This document shows positions 6,198-13,356 of a stretch of 19,277 bases of DNA, in pieces (the first letter of the stretch is position 1; every line of letters starts with the position of its first letter). The notes below the pieces were generated by a model. That model did not search any database. It was not told the DNA's origin and saw only the letters and a list, made by a program, of their open reading frames with translations. The DNA is from Subdoligranulum variabile (lineage in GTDB: Bacteria > Bacillota > Clostridia > Oscillospirales > Ruminococcaceae), in contig QAKI01000055.1 of the NCBI GenBank assembly GCA_003343905.1, positions 1-19,277 of the forward strand. Direction: 5' to 3'. Both the position numbers and the translations under genes were made by a program.

Positions 6198-7149
6198 AAA
6201 TAATAGATAAAAGATAATAGATAAAAAATAAGGTGGAACGCGGCCTGCGGCCGCGAATAATTTGGGCGTTCCGTGGAAAACGGGCGGTCTTGCCTGTAAG
6301 GTTTTGAGGGACGATGTGTTGCAAACCGCCGTAAACGCCATTGTGTATTTGCTCCATCCCGGCAGATTGTAGGGGCAGCATGTATGCCGCCCGTGCCCGT
6401 CGCCCTGTAGGGCGGGGTCTTGACCCCGCCGCGCAGGACCTTCCGTGGCCCGAACCCTTCCGGGATATGGCAAGGTTCCCACCCCTCCGTCTGCCTGCGG
6501 CAGACACCTACGGGTTGCGGTTGGCGCATCATGCTGCGCGCCTTGGCGCGGCGCTTGCATTCTGCGACCGCTGCCCCTGCTTCGTCTCGCTGCATCCGCC
6601 GCAGGCGGCGCTCGACTCCGCAGCCCCTAAAGGGGAGGCTTTTCCTCTACTGCCCGTTAAAGGCTCCCCTTCGGAAACTACTTTTCACGTTGCAAGCCAC
6701 TCAAAGGCTCCCCTCATAGGGGAGCTGGCCGCGCAGCGGCCTGAGGGGTCCTCCCACCCGGTCGCGCATCACTTTCCGGGATGTACCACGGCGGGGTCAA
6801 GACCCCGCCCTACAAACCGCCGTAAACGCCATTGTGTATTTGCCCATCCCGGCAGGTTGTAGGGGCGGCATGTATGCCGCCCGTGCCCGTCCGCCCTGCC
6901 CGGCGTGTTCCGGGTCGCCGCAAACGCCCGCGGGCGTGGACGGTGGCCGTGCGTTCCCGCGGGACCGCCGCCCATTCCCGTCACCCTGTAGGGCGGGGTC
7001 TTGACCCCGCCGCGCGGTGTTTACCCTGCCTGTACGGCTCCGGGGCGGCGATCCGTCCGCCGCGCGCCGTATCGGAGCGGGCCGCAGGCCCGCGATCCAC
7101 CAAATTTATTATCTCTTATCTCTTATCTCTTATCTTTTATCTCTTTTAC
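6198..7149. repeat. Composite repeat unit with inverted ends (unit A)
   Basis: Fills the gap between the phosphatase and the aminotransferase; no credible gene inside. Left end: an A-rich tail of GATAAAA-type repeats, then AAGGTGG and GCGGCCTGCGGCCGC. Right end: the inverted counterpart, GGGCCGCAGGCCC, CGATCCACC, then TTATCTCTTATCTCTTATC and similar to 7148. Between lie three copies of GGCGGGGTCTTGACCCCGCC (6407, 6790, 6988), two GTAGGGGCGGCATGTATGCC palindromes (6369, 6859), the GCATCATGCTGCGCGCCTTG segment with the short spacer, and AGGGGAGC hairpins. A short segment (GTAAACGCCATTGTGTATTT) occurs twice, near 6330 and 6824. Confidence 0.8.
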
Positions 7150-7197
7150 CTTTCCCACCCGTATCCGTCAAATATTTCCTAAGGGAGTTGATATACT

Positions 7198-8385
7198 ATG
7201 ATCGTGCAGCACTACAAAGATATGCTGGGCGCCAAGTCGGTGATTCGTGAAATTTCGGAATGGAGCGCCGCCCGCGGCGCCGAGATCGGCTACGAAAACG
7301 TGTTCGATTACTCCCTGGGGAACCCGTCGGTGCCCTGTCCGCCGCAGTTCACGGCGGCCTGCCGCGACCTGCTGGAACACACCGACCCCGTATCCCTGCA
7401 CGGCTACACCCCCACGCTGACCCTGCCCGAAGTGCGCGCCGCCGTGGCCGAAAGCCTGAACCGCCGCTTCGGCATGGACTACACCGCCGCCCATATCTTC
7501 ATGACGGCGGGGGCGGCGGGGGCGCTGGCGCACGCCCTGCGCTGCGTGGGGGCGCCGGGGCAGAACGTGGTGACGTTCGCGCCCTTTTTCCCGGAGTACA
7601 AGCCCTATGTGGAGGGCGCGGGGCTGACGCTGCGTGTGGCCCCGCCCCGGTACGAGGACTTCCAGATCAATTTCGACGCGCTGGAAAAACTTCTGGACGA
7701 AAACACCGCCGCCGTGCTGATCAATTCGCCTAACAATCCCAGCGGGACGGCCTACAGCGCGCCCACCCTGACGCGGCTGGCCAACGTGCTGACCGCGGCT
7801 TCGCGGCGGTACGGGCACCATATCTTCCTGATCTCGGACGAGCCCTACCGCGAGATCGCGTTCGGCGGGCTGCAGGTCCCCTACCCGGCCCGCTTCTACG
7901 CCGACACGCTGACCTGCTACTCGTTCTCCAAGAGTTTGAGCGTGCCCGGTGAGCGCATCGGCTACCTGGCCGCCAACCCGCACTGCGAGGGCGCCGACTT
8001 CATCGTGCCCATGTGCGGGCAGATCTCGCGCGGGACGGGGCATAACTGCCCGTCGGGGCTGTTCCAGCTGGCCGTCGCCCGCTGCCTGGACACGACCAGC
8101 GACCTTTCGGTGTACGAGACCAACATGGAACTGATCTACGCCGAACTCAAACGCCTGGGCTTCACGGTGCGCAAGCCCGACGGCACGTTTTATATCTTCC
8201 CCAAGGCGCTGGAACCCGACGCCAACGCCTTCTGCCGCAAGGCGATGCAGTATGACCTGGCGCTGGTCCCCGGCGACAGCTTCGGCTGTCCGGGATACTT
8301 CCGCATGGCCTATTGCATCGAGACCGAGAAAGTCCGCCGCAGCTTCCCAGCGCTGGAACGCTTTGTGAAGGAACAGTACGCCTGA
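7198..8385 (+). CDS. Pyridoxal-phosphate-dependent class I/II aminotransferase
   Basis: Fold-type I PLP aminotransferase of the aspartate aminotransferase group (COG0436-like), cytoplasmic. Substrate not determinable here. 395 residues, normal for the family. Visible elements: DYSLGNPSVP near the N-terminus, HGYTPTLTLPEVR (69-80), NSPNNPSG (176-183), SDEPYREI with D214 and Y217 contacting PLP, the Schiff-base lysine K245 in YSFSKSLSVPGERIG with R253, and R369 in FRMAY for the substrate carboxylate. The ATG at 7198 has AGGGAG 10 nt upstream. The preceding 1 kb is repeats, so the promoter must lie within or beside the (TATCTT)n tail. No partner gene from a biosynthetic pathway adjoins it. Confidence 0.93.
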   Translation: MIVQHYKDMLGAKSVIREISEWSAARGAEIGYENVFDYSLGNPSVPCPPQFTAACRDLLEHTDPVSLHGYTPTLTLPEVRAAVAESLNRRFGMDYTAAHIFMTAGAAGALAHALRCVGAPGQNVVTFAPFFPEYKPYVEGAGLTLRVAPPRYEDFQINFDALEKLLDENTAAVLINSPNNPSGTAYSAPTLTRLANVLTAASRRYGHHIFLISDEPYREIAFGGLQVPYPARFYADTLTCYSFSKSLSVPGERIGYLAANPHCEGADFIVPMCGQISRGTGHNCPSGLFQLAVARCLDTTSDLSVYETNMELIYAELKRLGFTVRKPDGTFYIFPKALEPDANAFCRKAMQYDLALVPGDSFGCPGYFRMAYCIETEKVRRSFPALERFVKEQYA

Positions 8386-8450
8386 GCTTCAAAAGGGGCA
8401 ACAGTCGCGCACGGCAATTGCCTAACGCTCCTGTTTCCCCTCTTTGGAAT

Positions 8451-8576
8451 CCCCTTCGACAAAATTTTACGGCAAATCGCGCACTCGTCACTTCGTTCCT
8501 CGCACACTCTTGCCGTAAAATTTCCCTGTATGTGTCCGTGCCGTCGGCACATGTCCGCCGGCACGGACGGATTTTG
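8451..8576 (-). repeat. Two-hairpin element, copy 1
   Basis: Read on the minus strand: hairpin A with outer stem CCGTGCCG / CGGCACGG around GCGGACATGTGCCGA, then ACAGGGAAATTT, hairpin B with stem TTACGGCAA / TTGCCGTAA around GTGTGCGAGG...CGAGTGCGCG, then AAATTTTGTCGAAGGG. The homologous copy at 12662-12786 has different stem sequences that still pair. It lies between the aminotransferase stop and repeat block 4. Confidence 0.75.
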
Positions 8577-8589
8577 AAAATCTGCCGGA

Positions 8590-8961
8590 AGATTCAATTG
8601 GATCTTATCTGTAGGGCGGGGTCTTGACCCCGCCGCAAGAGCATCCCGGAAGGTGCTGCGCGCCCGGATAGTAGAACCCCTCAGTCTGCGCCTTCGGCGC
8701 ATCCAGCTCCCCTGGTAGGGGAGCCTTTGAGTGGCTTGCAGCGTGAAAAGTAGCTTTCGGAGGGGAGCCTTTGCCGGGTTGTAGAGTAAAGCCTCCCCTC
8801 TTAGGGGAGGTGTCTGCCGAAGGCAGACGGAGGGGTGGAACCTCCCCCTGCCCGGAAACTTTCGGAAAATGCAAAAAACCTACCCCCGCCGCATTTTAAG
8901 CGGGCCGTAAGGCCCGCGATCCACCTTATTTTTTATCTTTTATCTCTTATCTTTTATCTAA
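8590..8961. repeat. Mosaic palindromic repeat block 4 with one (TATCTT)n end
   Basis: Non-coding. Contains GGCGGGGTCTTGACCCCGCC (8611-8634), ACCCCTCAGTCTGCGCC, CTCCCCTGGTAGGGGAG, CCTCCCCTCTTAGGGGAGG, GTCTGCCGAAGGCAGAC and the right-hand end module GCGGGCCGTAAGGCCCGC, CGATCCACC, then a T-rich TATCTT tail to 8960. The tail stops 3 nt before the ribosome binding site of the L,D-transpeptidase gene. No left-hand inverted end is seen; the two-hairpin element occupies that side. Confidence 0.8.
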
Positions 8962-8978
8962 CCAAAGGGAGTCCGCTT

Positions 8979-9932
8979 ATGTCATTGCTACGTCGAATCC
9001 TTCCCGTCGCGCTGGCGGCCGTGTTGCTGGCCGGGTGCGGTAAACAGGCCGCGCCCGAACCCACCCCCACGCCTTCGCCTTCCCCGACGGCCACCCCGAC
9101 CCCTACCCCGGAACCCACGCCCACGCCGGAGATCGAACTGGCAATGGCGACGGCTTCCACCAACGCCACCAAGGACGCGCCGGAAGTGACCGACCCCACC
9201 ACCTGGGACGAGAACGGCAAGGCGCTGATGGAACAGCTGGAAGAACAGTTCGCGGCCGAGGGCATGACGCTGGATGCGCAGGACGGCTACCCCTACCTGA
9301 TCGCGGTGAACCGTGCGGCCAGCACCGTGACCGTGTACACGGCGGATGAGGAAAACCGCTACACCGTGCCGTTCATGGCGATGGTGTGCAGCGGCGGCGA
9401 CGACACTCCCACCGGCTACTGGACCACGCCGGTCAGCTACGACTGGCGGCTGTTGCTGGGGCCCAGCTACGGGCAGTACGCCACGCGGATCTATAGCGGC
9501 TACCTGTTCCACAGCGTGCCGTATTACAGCCAGCATAAGGACGACCTGGAATACGACGAGTTCAATGAACTGGGCACGCCCGCCAGCCTGGGGTGCATCC
9601 GGCTGGCCGTGGTGGACGTGAAGTGGATCTACGATAATTGCCCCATCGGCACGCCGGTGGTGATCTATGACGACGCCGAAAACCCCGGCCCCATGGGCAA
9701 GCCCGGCACGATGTACACCGACCCCAAGGACGAGGACAAGCGCGGCTGGGACCCCACCGACCCGGACCCGGAGAACCCCTGGGACGACGCCTACCTGACG
9801 GGCACGGCGATCCGCAGCCAGGCAGCCTGGGACCAGTGGGACGAAAAGCATGAGGAATGGCAGGCGAGCCTGACCCCCACCGACCTACAGGGCTGGAGCA
9901 CCGATTCCAGCATTGTGGGCACAAGAGGATAA
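8979..9932 (+). CDS. Lipoprotein L,D-transpeptidase (YkuD domain)
   Basis: Predicted cell-surface lipoprotein that would form 3-3 or related peptidoglycan cross-links, or anchor proteins to the wall. 317 residues from the ATG at 8979 (AAGGGAG at 8965-8971). Signal peptide MSLLRRILPVALAAVLLAGC with lipidated C20, then a Pro/Thr/Ser linker of PTPTP repeats (about 26-51), which would reach into the wall. The YkuD domain spans about 104-232: IAVNRAASTVTVY, TPTGYW, H178 in LFHSVPYY, and TPASLGCIRL with C206. The usual S-H-G-C is S-L-G-C here, although the upstream histidine is kept. A charged Asp/Glu-rich C-terminal tail of about 85 residues follows. Ends in a strong terminator. Confidence 0.92.
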   Translation: MSLLRRILPVALAAVLLAGCGKQAAPEPTPTPSPSPTATPTPTPEPTPTPEIELAMATASTNATKDAPEVTDPTTWDENGKALMEQLEEQFAAEGMTLDAQDGYPYLIAVNRAASTVTVYTADEENRYTVPFMAMVCSGGDDTPTGYWTTPVSYDWRLLLGPSYGQYATRIYSGYLFHSVPYYSQHKDDLEYDEFNELGTPASLGCIRLAVVDVKWIYDNCPIGTPVVIYDDAENPGPMGKPGTMYTDPKDEDKRGWDPTDPDPENPWDDAYLTGTAIRSQAAWDQWDEKHEEWQASLTPTDLQGWSTDSSIVGTRG

Positions 9933-9933
9933 A

Positions 9934-9969
9934 GCGCAAAGGCGCCCCCGCGGGGGCGCCTTTTTGCGC
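9934..9969 (+). terminator. Terminator after L,D-transpeptidase gene
   Basis: Long GC stem with arms AAAGGCGCCCCC and GGGGGCGCCTTT, extended outside by GCGC/GCGC-type pairing, followed by TTTTTGC. It starts immediately after the TAA. Confidence 0.92.
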
Positions 9970-10943
9970 AGATAAAAAAGAAAAGATAAAAGATAAAAAA
10001 TAAGGTGGAGCGCGGGCCTTGCGGCCCGCGCGAAATGCGGCGGGGGCTTGCCCCCGCCACGGGTATGTCCCGACAGGTGCGGCGCGGCCGGGTGGTAGAA
10101 CCCCTCAGGCCGCTTCGCGGCCCTGGCCGGGTTGCGGTTAGCGCATCATGCTGCGCGCCTTGGAGAGGCGCTTGCATTCTGCGACCGCTGCCTTGCCGCG
10201 AAGCGGCAACGACCGGAGCGATGAGCGAAGGGCGAACTTCTGTATTAAATCGCCGAAAAGGCGATTATGACGCCGGGAAAGACAGTTTGCCTTACTACAT
10301 CCGCCGCAGGCGGCGCTCGACTCCGCAGCCCCTGGGAGGGGAGCCTTTGACGGGCAGTAGAGTAAAAGCCTCCCCTTGTAGGGGAGGTGTCTGCCGAAGG
10401 CAGACGGAGGGGTTGGAACTTCCCCGCACCCCGACCATTTCCGGGGAATAGAAAACGCCGTGGGTATATCCCGGCAGGTGTAGCACGGCCGGGCGGTAGA
10501 ACCCCTCAGTCTGCGCCTGCGGTGCATCCTTGGCCGGGTTGCGGTTGGCGCATCATGCTGCGCGCCTTGGAGCGGCGCTTGCATTCTGCGACCGCTGCCC
10601 CTGGCTCCGTCTCGCTGTATCCGCCGCAGGCGGCGCTCGACTCCGCAGCCCCTAGAGGGGAGCCTTAACGAGCAGTAGAGTAAAAGCCTCCCCTTCCAGG
10701 GGAGGTGTCTGCGAAGCAGACGGAAGGGTTGGAACTTTCCCAAACCCCGACCCTTTCCGGGCAATAGAAACCGCCGCACGGCGGGGTCAAGCCCCCGCCC
10801 TACAGCATCCGGGAACGGGTCATTACCCCGCAAAGAAATTCCAGCCTGTCTCCCTTTTTTGAGCGGGCCGCAGGCCCGCGATCCACCAAATTTATTATCT
10901 ATTATCTTTTATCTATTATCTTTTGTTTATCTTTTATCTCTTA
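9970..10943. repeat. Composite repeat unit with inverted ends (unit B)
   Basis: Nearly 1 kb without a credible gene. Left end: A-rich AAAAGATAAAAGATAAAAAA, AAGGTGG and GCGGGCCTTGCGGCCCGC. Right end inverted: GCGGGCCGCAGGCCCGC, CGATCCACC and (TTATCTTTTATC)-type repeats running into the GT39-like gene's stop codon. Between are two tandem copies of the ACCCCTCAG / GCATCATGCTGCGCGCCTTG module (about 10097-10425 and 10502-10735). The first carries the 105-nt cassette and the second the short spacer. GCGGGGGCTTGCCCCCGC (10038-10055) and GGCGGGGTCAAGCCCCCGCC (10780-10799) are also present. Confidence 0.8.
10193..10297 (+). repeat. 105-nt structured cassette inside mosaic repeat (copy 2)
   Basis: Same length and position as 3519-3623, with about eight substitutions. 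In the enclosing stem GGCGAAC / GTTTGCC a C-to-T change keeps a G-T pair. The two inner hairpins TTGCCGC/GCGGCAA and AATCGCC/GGCGATT are unchanged. Confidence 0.75.
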
Positions 10944-12497
10944 TCTTAATTCTACATAGTACACCGGGCAGCGCGCCACGTCCGTCAAAAACGTGATCTG
11001 CGCAATATCCAACGTATCTTCGGCCAGCGCCTTCAATTCCTCGGCGTCATAAATATACCCGTACAAAACGAACCCGCCGCTCAGGTCTTTCGTCGCCACG
11101 GCGTTTTGCAGGCTGGCCGCGTCGTCCTGGCCGCCCGCCTGGTACACCGCTTCGCGCTGGGCAAACTCCGGCAAAAACAGGTCGGGCGCGACCTCATACC
11201 CCGCCTTGTTCAGCACCACGGCGGGCAGAGAGGCGGTTTCCGCCAGCGCCGGGGCGCGCCCGGCGTACTGGGTGTACAGGTATCCGTTGCCGACGGTCAG
11301 GTGGGCGGCCAGCACCGGCACCGCCACGACCAGCGCCAGCGCGGGTTCCCACCGCGGGAACAGCGCCGAAAGCCGCGCCAGCACCGCCGACCCGGCCAGC
11401 ACCAGCGGGCCGTACAGCAGCACATAGTAGCGGTCGGCCTCGTAGGGGGCGGCCTTGTCGATGACGACGATATAGAACAGCCCCGCCAGCGCCAGCATCC
11501 CGGCGAACAGCCCCATGCCCCGCGGGCGGCAGCCGTGCTTATACAGCACGCCCCCGGCCAGCAGCAGCGCCAGCCCCCACAGCGCCGCGCCGCCGAACTG
11601 CCCGCCCAGCAGCGAAAGCACCCGCCCCACGCTGGCGGCCCAGTCCTGCAGGGCCGAGAGGTCAAAGAAGCTGCTGAACGCCTGCTGCCCGCGCGGCCCG
11701 CCGAAGATATGGGCCTTCATGGTGGGAAACGCCAGATACGCCAGCCCCAGGCCGCCGAACTCGGCGACGACATAGGCCGCGGCGGCTTTCCAGCGGCGGG
11801 TGGCCAGCAGCCACAGCCCGAACAGCCCGCAGAAGAAGAAGCAGAACACCAGGAAGAAATACTGCGTCAGCGCCCCGGCCAGGGTGGCCCCGGCCAGCGC
11901 CGCGAACACCCAGCGGGGGCGTTTGCCCGCGCGCAGGGTTTGGAACAGCGTCAGGTGCGCCCACGCCAGCAGCACTGTTTCCAGCATGAGCAGGGCGTAC
12001 ATGCGGGTAAGCAGCGCCATGCCCTGCGTGCCGACGTTGAGCAGGAACACCGCCGCCGCCACCCAGGCCGTCCAGAAGCGGCCCGTAAGCTGCCGCGCAG
12101 CCGCGAACAGCGCCGCCCCGGCCGCCAGCAGACAGACGAAGTTGGGGATCAGCCCCACCCAGGGCAGGCCCACCCCCGGCAGCAGATGTTCGGCCGTGTA
12201 CACCATGCAGTAGTACAGCGGCGGGTGGACGTCGATCTTCTGGTTATTCCACGGGATGGAATAGTCCAGGGTCTGGCCGGGATGCAGCGCCTGCGCAAAG
12301 AACGAACCGTCGTGCCAGGCGTCCATGTAGCCGTCCTGCAGGGCGTAGAATCCGCCCGGATAGTTGGTGAGTTCGTAGGTGTAGAGTTCGTCCACATGGT
12401 AGCCCTGCTTGCGCGCCGCATAGGCCGTCATCAGGGCCAGGGCCAGCGCCAGCAGCAGGATCACCGCCGCAAAATGCCGCCAGTTGCGCCGGGTCAT
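10941..12497 (-). CDS. GT39-like integral membrane glycosyltransferase (dolichyl-phosphate-mannose-type family)
   Basis: Predicted multi-spanning GT-C glycosyltransferase that would transfer a sugar from a polyprenyl-phosphate carrier to an envelope acceptor; donor and acceptor unknown. 518 residues from the ATG at 12497, preceded by AGGAGG. TM1 is at about 8-26. The first extracytoplasmic loop has GYHVDELYTYEL, with the Asp-Glu pair (D36, E37) typical of the metal/catalytic site in GT-C enzymes, and DVHPPLYY (89-96), a hallmark of this family. About ten more hydrophobic segments follow. The soluble C-terminal part of roughly 110 residues contains NKAGYEVAPDLFLPEF. The last sense codon and the stop (AGA TAA) lie in the TATCTT repeat tail. 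A possible -10 TATGAT (12528-12533) lies upstream without a clear -35. Confidence 0.85.
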   Translation of the reverse strand: MTRRNWRHFAAVILLLALALALMTAYAARKQGYHVDELYTYELTNYPGGFYALQDGYMDAWHDGSFFAQALHPGQTLDYSIPWNNQKIDVHPPLYYCMVYTAEHLLPGVGLPWVGLIPNFVCLLAAGAALFAAARQLTGRFWTAWVAAAVFLLNVGTQGMALLTRMYALLMLETVLLAWAHLTLFQTLRAGKRPRWVFAALAGATLAGALTQYFFLVFCFFFCGLFGLWLLATRRWKAAAAYVVAEFGGLGLAYLAFPTMKAHIFGGPRGQQAFSSFFDLSALQDWAASVGRVLSLLGGQFGGAALWGLALLLAGGVLYKHGCRPRGMGLFAGMLALAGLFYIVVIDKAAPYEADRYYVLLYGPLVLAGSAVLARLSALFPRWEPALALVVAVPVLAAHLTVGNGYLYTQYAGRAPALAETASLPAVVLNKAGYEVAPDLFLPEFAQREAVYQAGGQDDAASLQNAVATKDLSGGFVLYGYIYDAEELKALAEDTLDIAQITFLTDVARCPVYYVELR

Positions 12498-12542
12498 AGT
12501 CCCCCTCCTTTTTATTATCAAAACTGTATCATAATTTTCCCT

Positions 12543-12566
12543 AAAATCGCGCCCCTGCGCGATTTT
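12543..12566. terminator. Hairpin with A/T flanks, possible bidirectional terminator
   Basis: Arms AAAATCGCG and CGCGATTTT around CCCCTG. It sits next to hairpin copy F4 exactly as terminators follow F1 and F3, so it is probably the terminator of a transcript arriving from the right (minus strand), just ahead of the GT39-like gene's start. Confidence 0.55.
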
Positions 12567-12570
12567 GATT

Positions 12571-12606
12571 GGAGTTTCTTTGGTTCTTTCTTTGCAAAGA
12601 AAGAAC
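12571..12606 (-). repeat. Gene-end hairpin repeat, copy F4
   Basis: Minus strand: GTTCTTTCTTTG / CAAAGAAAGAAC followed by CAAAGAAACTCC, then the hairpin at 12543-12566. It marks the far end of the acyl-carrier-like gene's transcript unit, 362 nt beyond that gene's stop. Confidence 0.8.
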
Positions 12607-12620
12607 AGAAAAAGAACAAC

Positions 12621-12651
12621 AAAACCCGCCCCTGCAAGCAGGAACGGGTCC
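12621..12651 (-). terminator. Possible minus-strand terminator
   Basis: Read on the minus strand: ACCCG, TTCCTGCTTGCAGG and CGGGT form a two-part hairpin (outer ACCCG/CGGGT, inner CCTGC/GCAGG), followed by TTTTGTTGTTC. It may end the transcript of the acyl-carrier-like gene, from which it is separated by repeat sequence. Confidence 0.45.
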
Positions 12652-12661
12652 GGGTACAAAT

Positions 12662-12786
12662 TGAAAACCCGTCGCCGTCGGCGGACATGCGCCGACGACG
12701 GCGACACCGACAGGGAAATTTCGCCCAAAATTGTGTGCGAGGCCAGCGGCCGAGTGCGCGGTTTTGGGCGAAATTTTGTCGAAGGG
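12662..12786 (+). repeat. Two-hairpin element, copy 2
   Basis: Hairpin A: GTCGCCGTC / GACGGCGAC around GGCGGACATGCGCCGAC. Then ACAGGGAAATTT, hairpin B: CGCCCAAAA / TTTTGGGCG around GTGTGCGAGG...CGAGTGCGCG, and AAATTTTGTCGAAGGG. Same order and constant segments as 8451-8576 (opposite strand), but with both stems changed in a pairing-preserving way. Confidence 0.75.
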
Positions 12787-12905
12787 CTGCAAAGCCGAGC
12801 GCCGCCTGCGGCGGATACAGCGAGGCGGAGCAGGGGCCGCGGTCGCAGAGTGCAAGCGCCGCAACAAGGCGCGCCGCACGATGCGAAAACCGCAACCCGT
12901 TAATC
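12787..12905 (-). repeat. Partial mosaic palindromic repeat block 6
   Basis: Single partial copy in inverted orientation: GGCTGCAAAGCCGAG, CGCCGCCTGCGGCGGA, the short spacer, GCAGAGTGCAAGCGCCG and CGATGCGAAAACCGCAACCC. It lacks the AGGGGAGC hairpins and the GGCGGGGTCTTGACCCCGCC palindrome. It directly abuts the two-hairpin element and is more diverged than the other copies. Confidence 0.7.
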
Positions 12906-12967
12906 CAAATGGGGACAACAATCGCCCCCGGCGTCGCCTAAGGCTCCTGTTGCCCCCGTTGACCTAT

Positions 12968-13207
12968 TTACATGTCGGCGTTTTCAGCCACGTCGGTGGC
13001 AAAGCGCCACAGCTCCCCAACGGTCATTTCTTCGTTCAGGTCGCGCTCGTCGATCTCGACGCCCAGCGCCTCACCCAGCGCCCAGGCCAGCTCGACCATG
13101 TCCTCGTGGTCGGCGCCCAGATCCGCCAGCGCCACACCGCGGTTCAATTCCTCGGCGTCGCAGCTGAACTGTTCCGCCAGAAGCTCCTGCAGTTCCTCGA
13201 ACGTCAT
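12968..13207 (-). CDS. Acyl-carrier-protein-like protein lacking the phosphopantetheine serine
   Basis: 79 residues, acidic, with the length and four-helix pattern of an acyl carrier protein: MTFEELQELLAEQF (helix 1), ALADLGADHEDMVELAWALGEALG (loop and helix 2), VEIDERDLNEEMTVGELWRFATDVAE (helices 3-4). In ordinary ACPs the helix-2 N-terminus reads D-S-L with Ser carrying 4'-phosphopantetheine. Here the DNA clearly reads GAC CAC GAG GAC (D-H-E-D), so the attachment serine is absent. It may be a structural or regulatory ACP homologue rather than a carrier. The start at 13207 has GAGGGGG at 13216-13222 and its own promoter 90 nt upstream. It is collinear with ftsH, 149 nt away. No fatty-acid or polyketide gene is close. 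Confidence 0.85.
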   Translation of the reverse strand: MTFEELQELLAEQFSCDAEELNRGVALADLGADHEDMVELAWALGEALGVEIDERDLNEEMTVGELWRFATDVAENADM

Positions 13208-13299
13208 TGCCGTGTTCCCCCTCTCGTTTTGGCGCGCCGGAACGGACGCGGCGGACTTACCCCGCCCCACGGCTGCTCGCCTTGGGAATTTTTTCTTTT

Positions 13300-13328
13300 A
13301 TGATACAGGGCTGTTTACGATTCGTCAA
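13300..13328 (-). promoter_or_regulatory. Promoter of the acyl-carrier-like gene
   Basis: Minus strand TTGACG (13328-13323), a 17-bp spacer and TATCAT (13305-13300). It gives a leader of about 85 nt. It lies between the ftsH stop and the ACP-like gene, so the latter is independently transcribed. Confidence 0.8.
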
Positions 13329-13356
13329 GGGTTAAAGCGGGTAGAAGTAAACAAAT

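Noticed and set aside
10138..10833. 231-codon open frame on the minus strand inside composite unit B
   Set aside because: Made wholly of translated repeat modules; the same peptide fragments appear in other repeat blocks in different frames.
11106..12941. 611-codon open frame on the plus strand
   Set aside because: Antisense to the GT39-like gene and continuing into repeats; its Gln/Arg/His-rich low-complexity composition is a shadow of the opposite strand.
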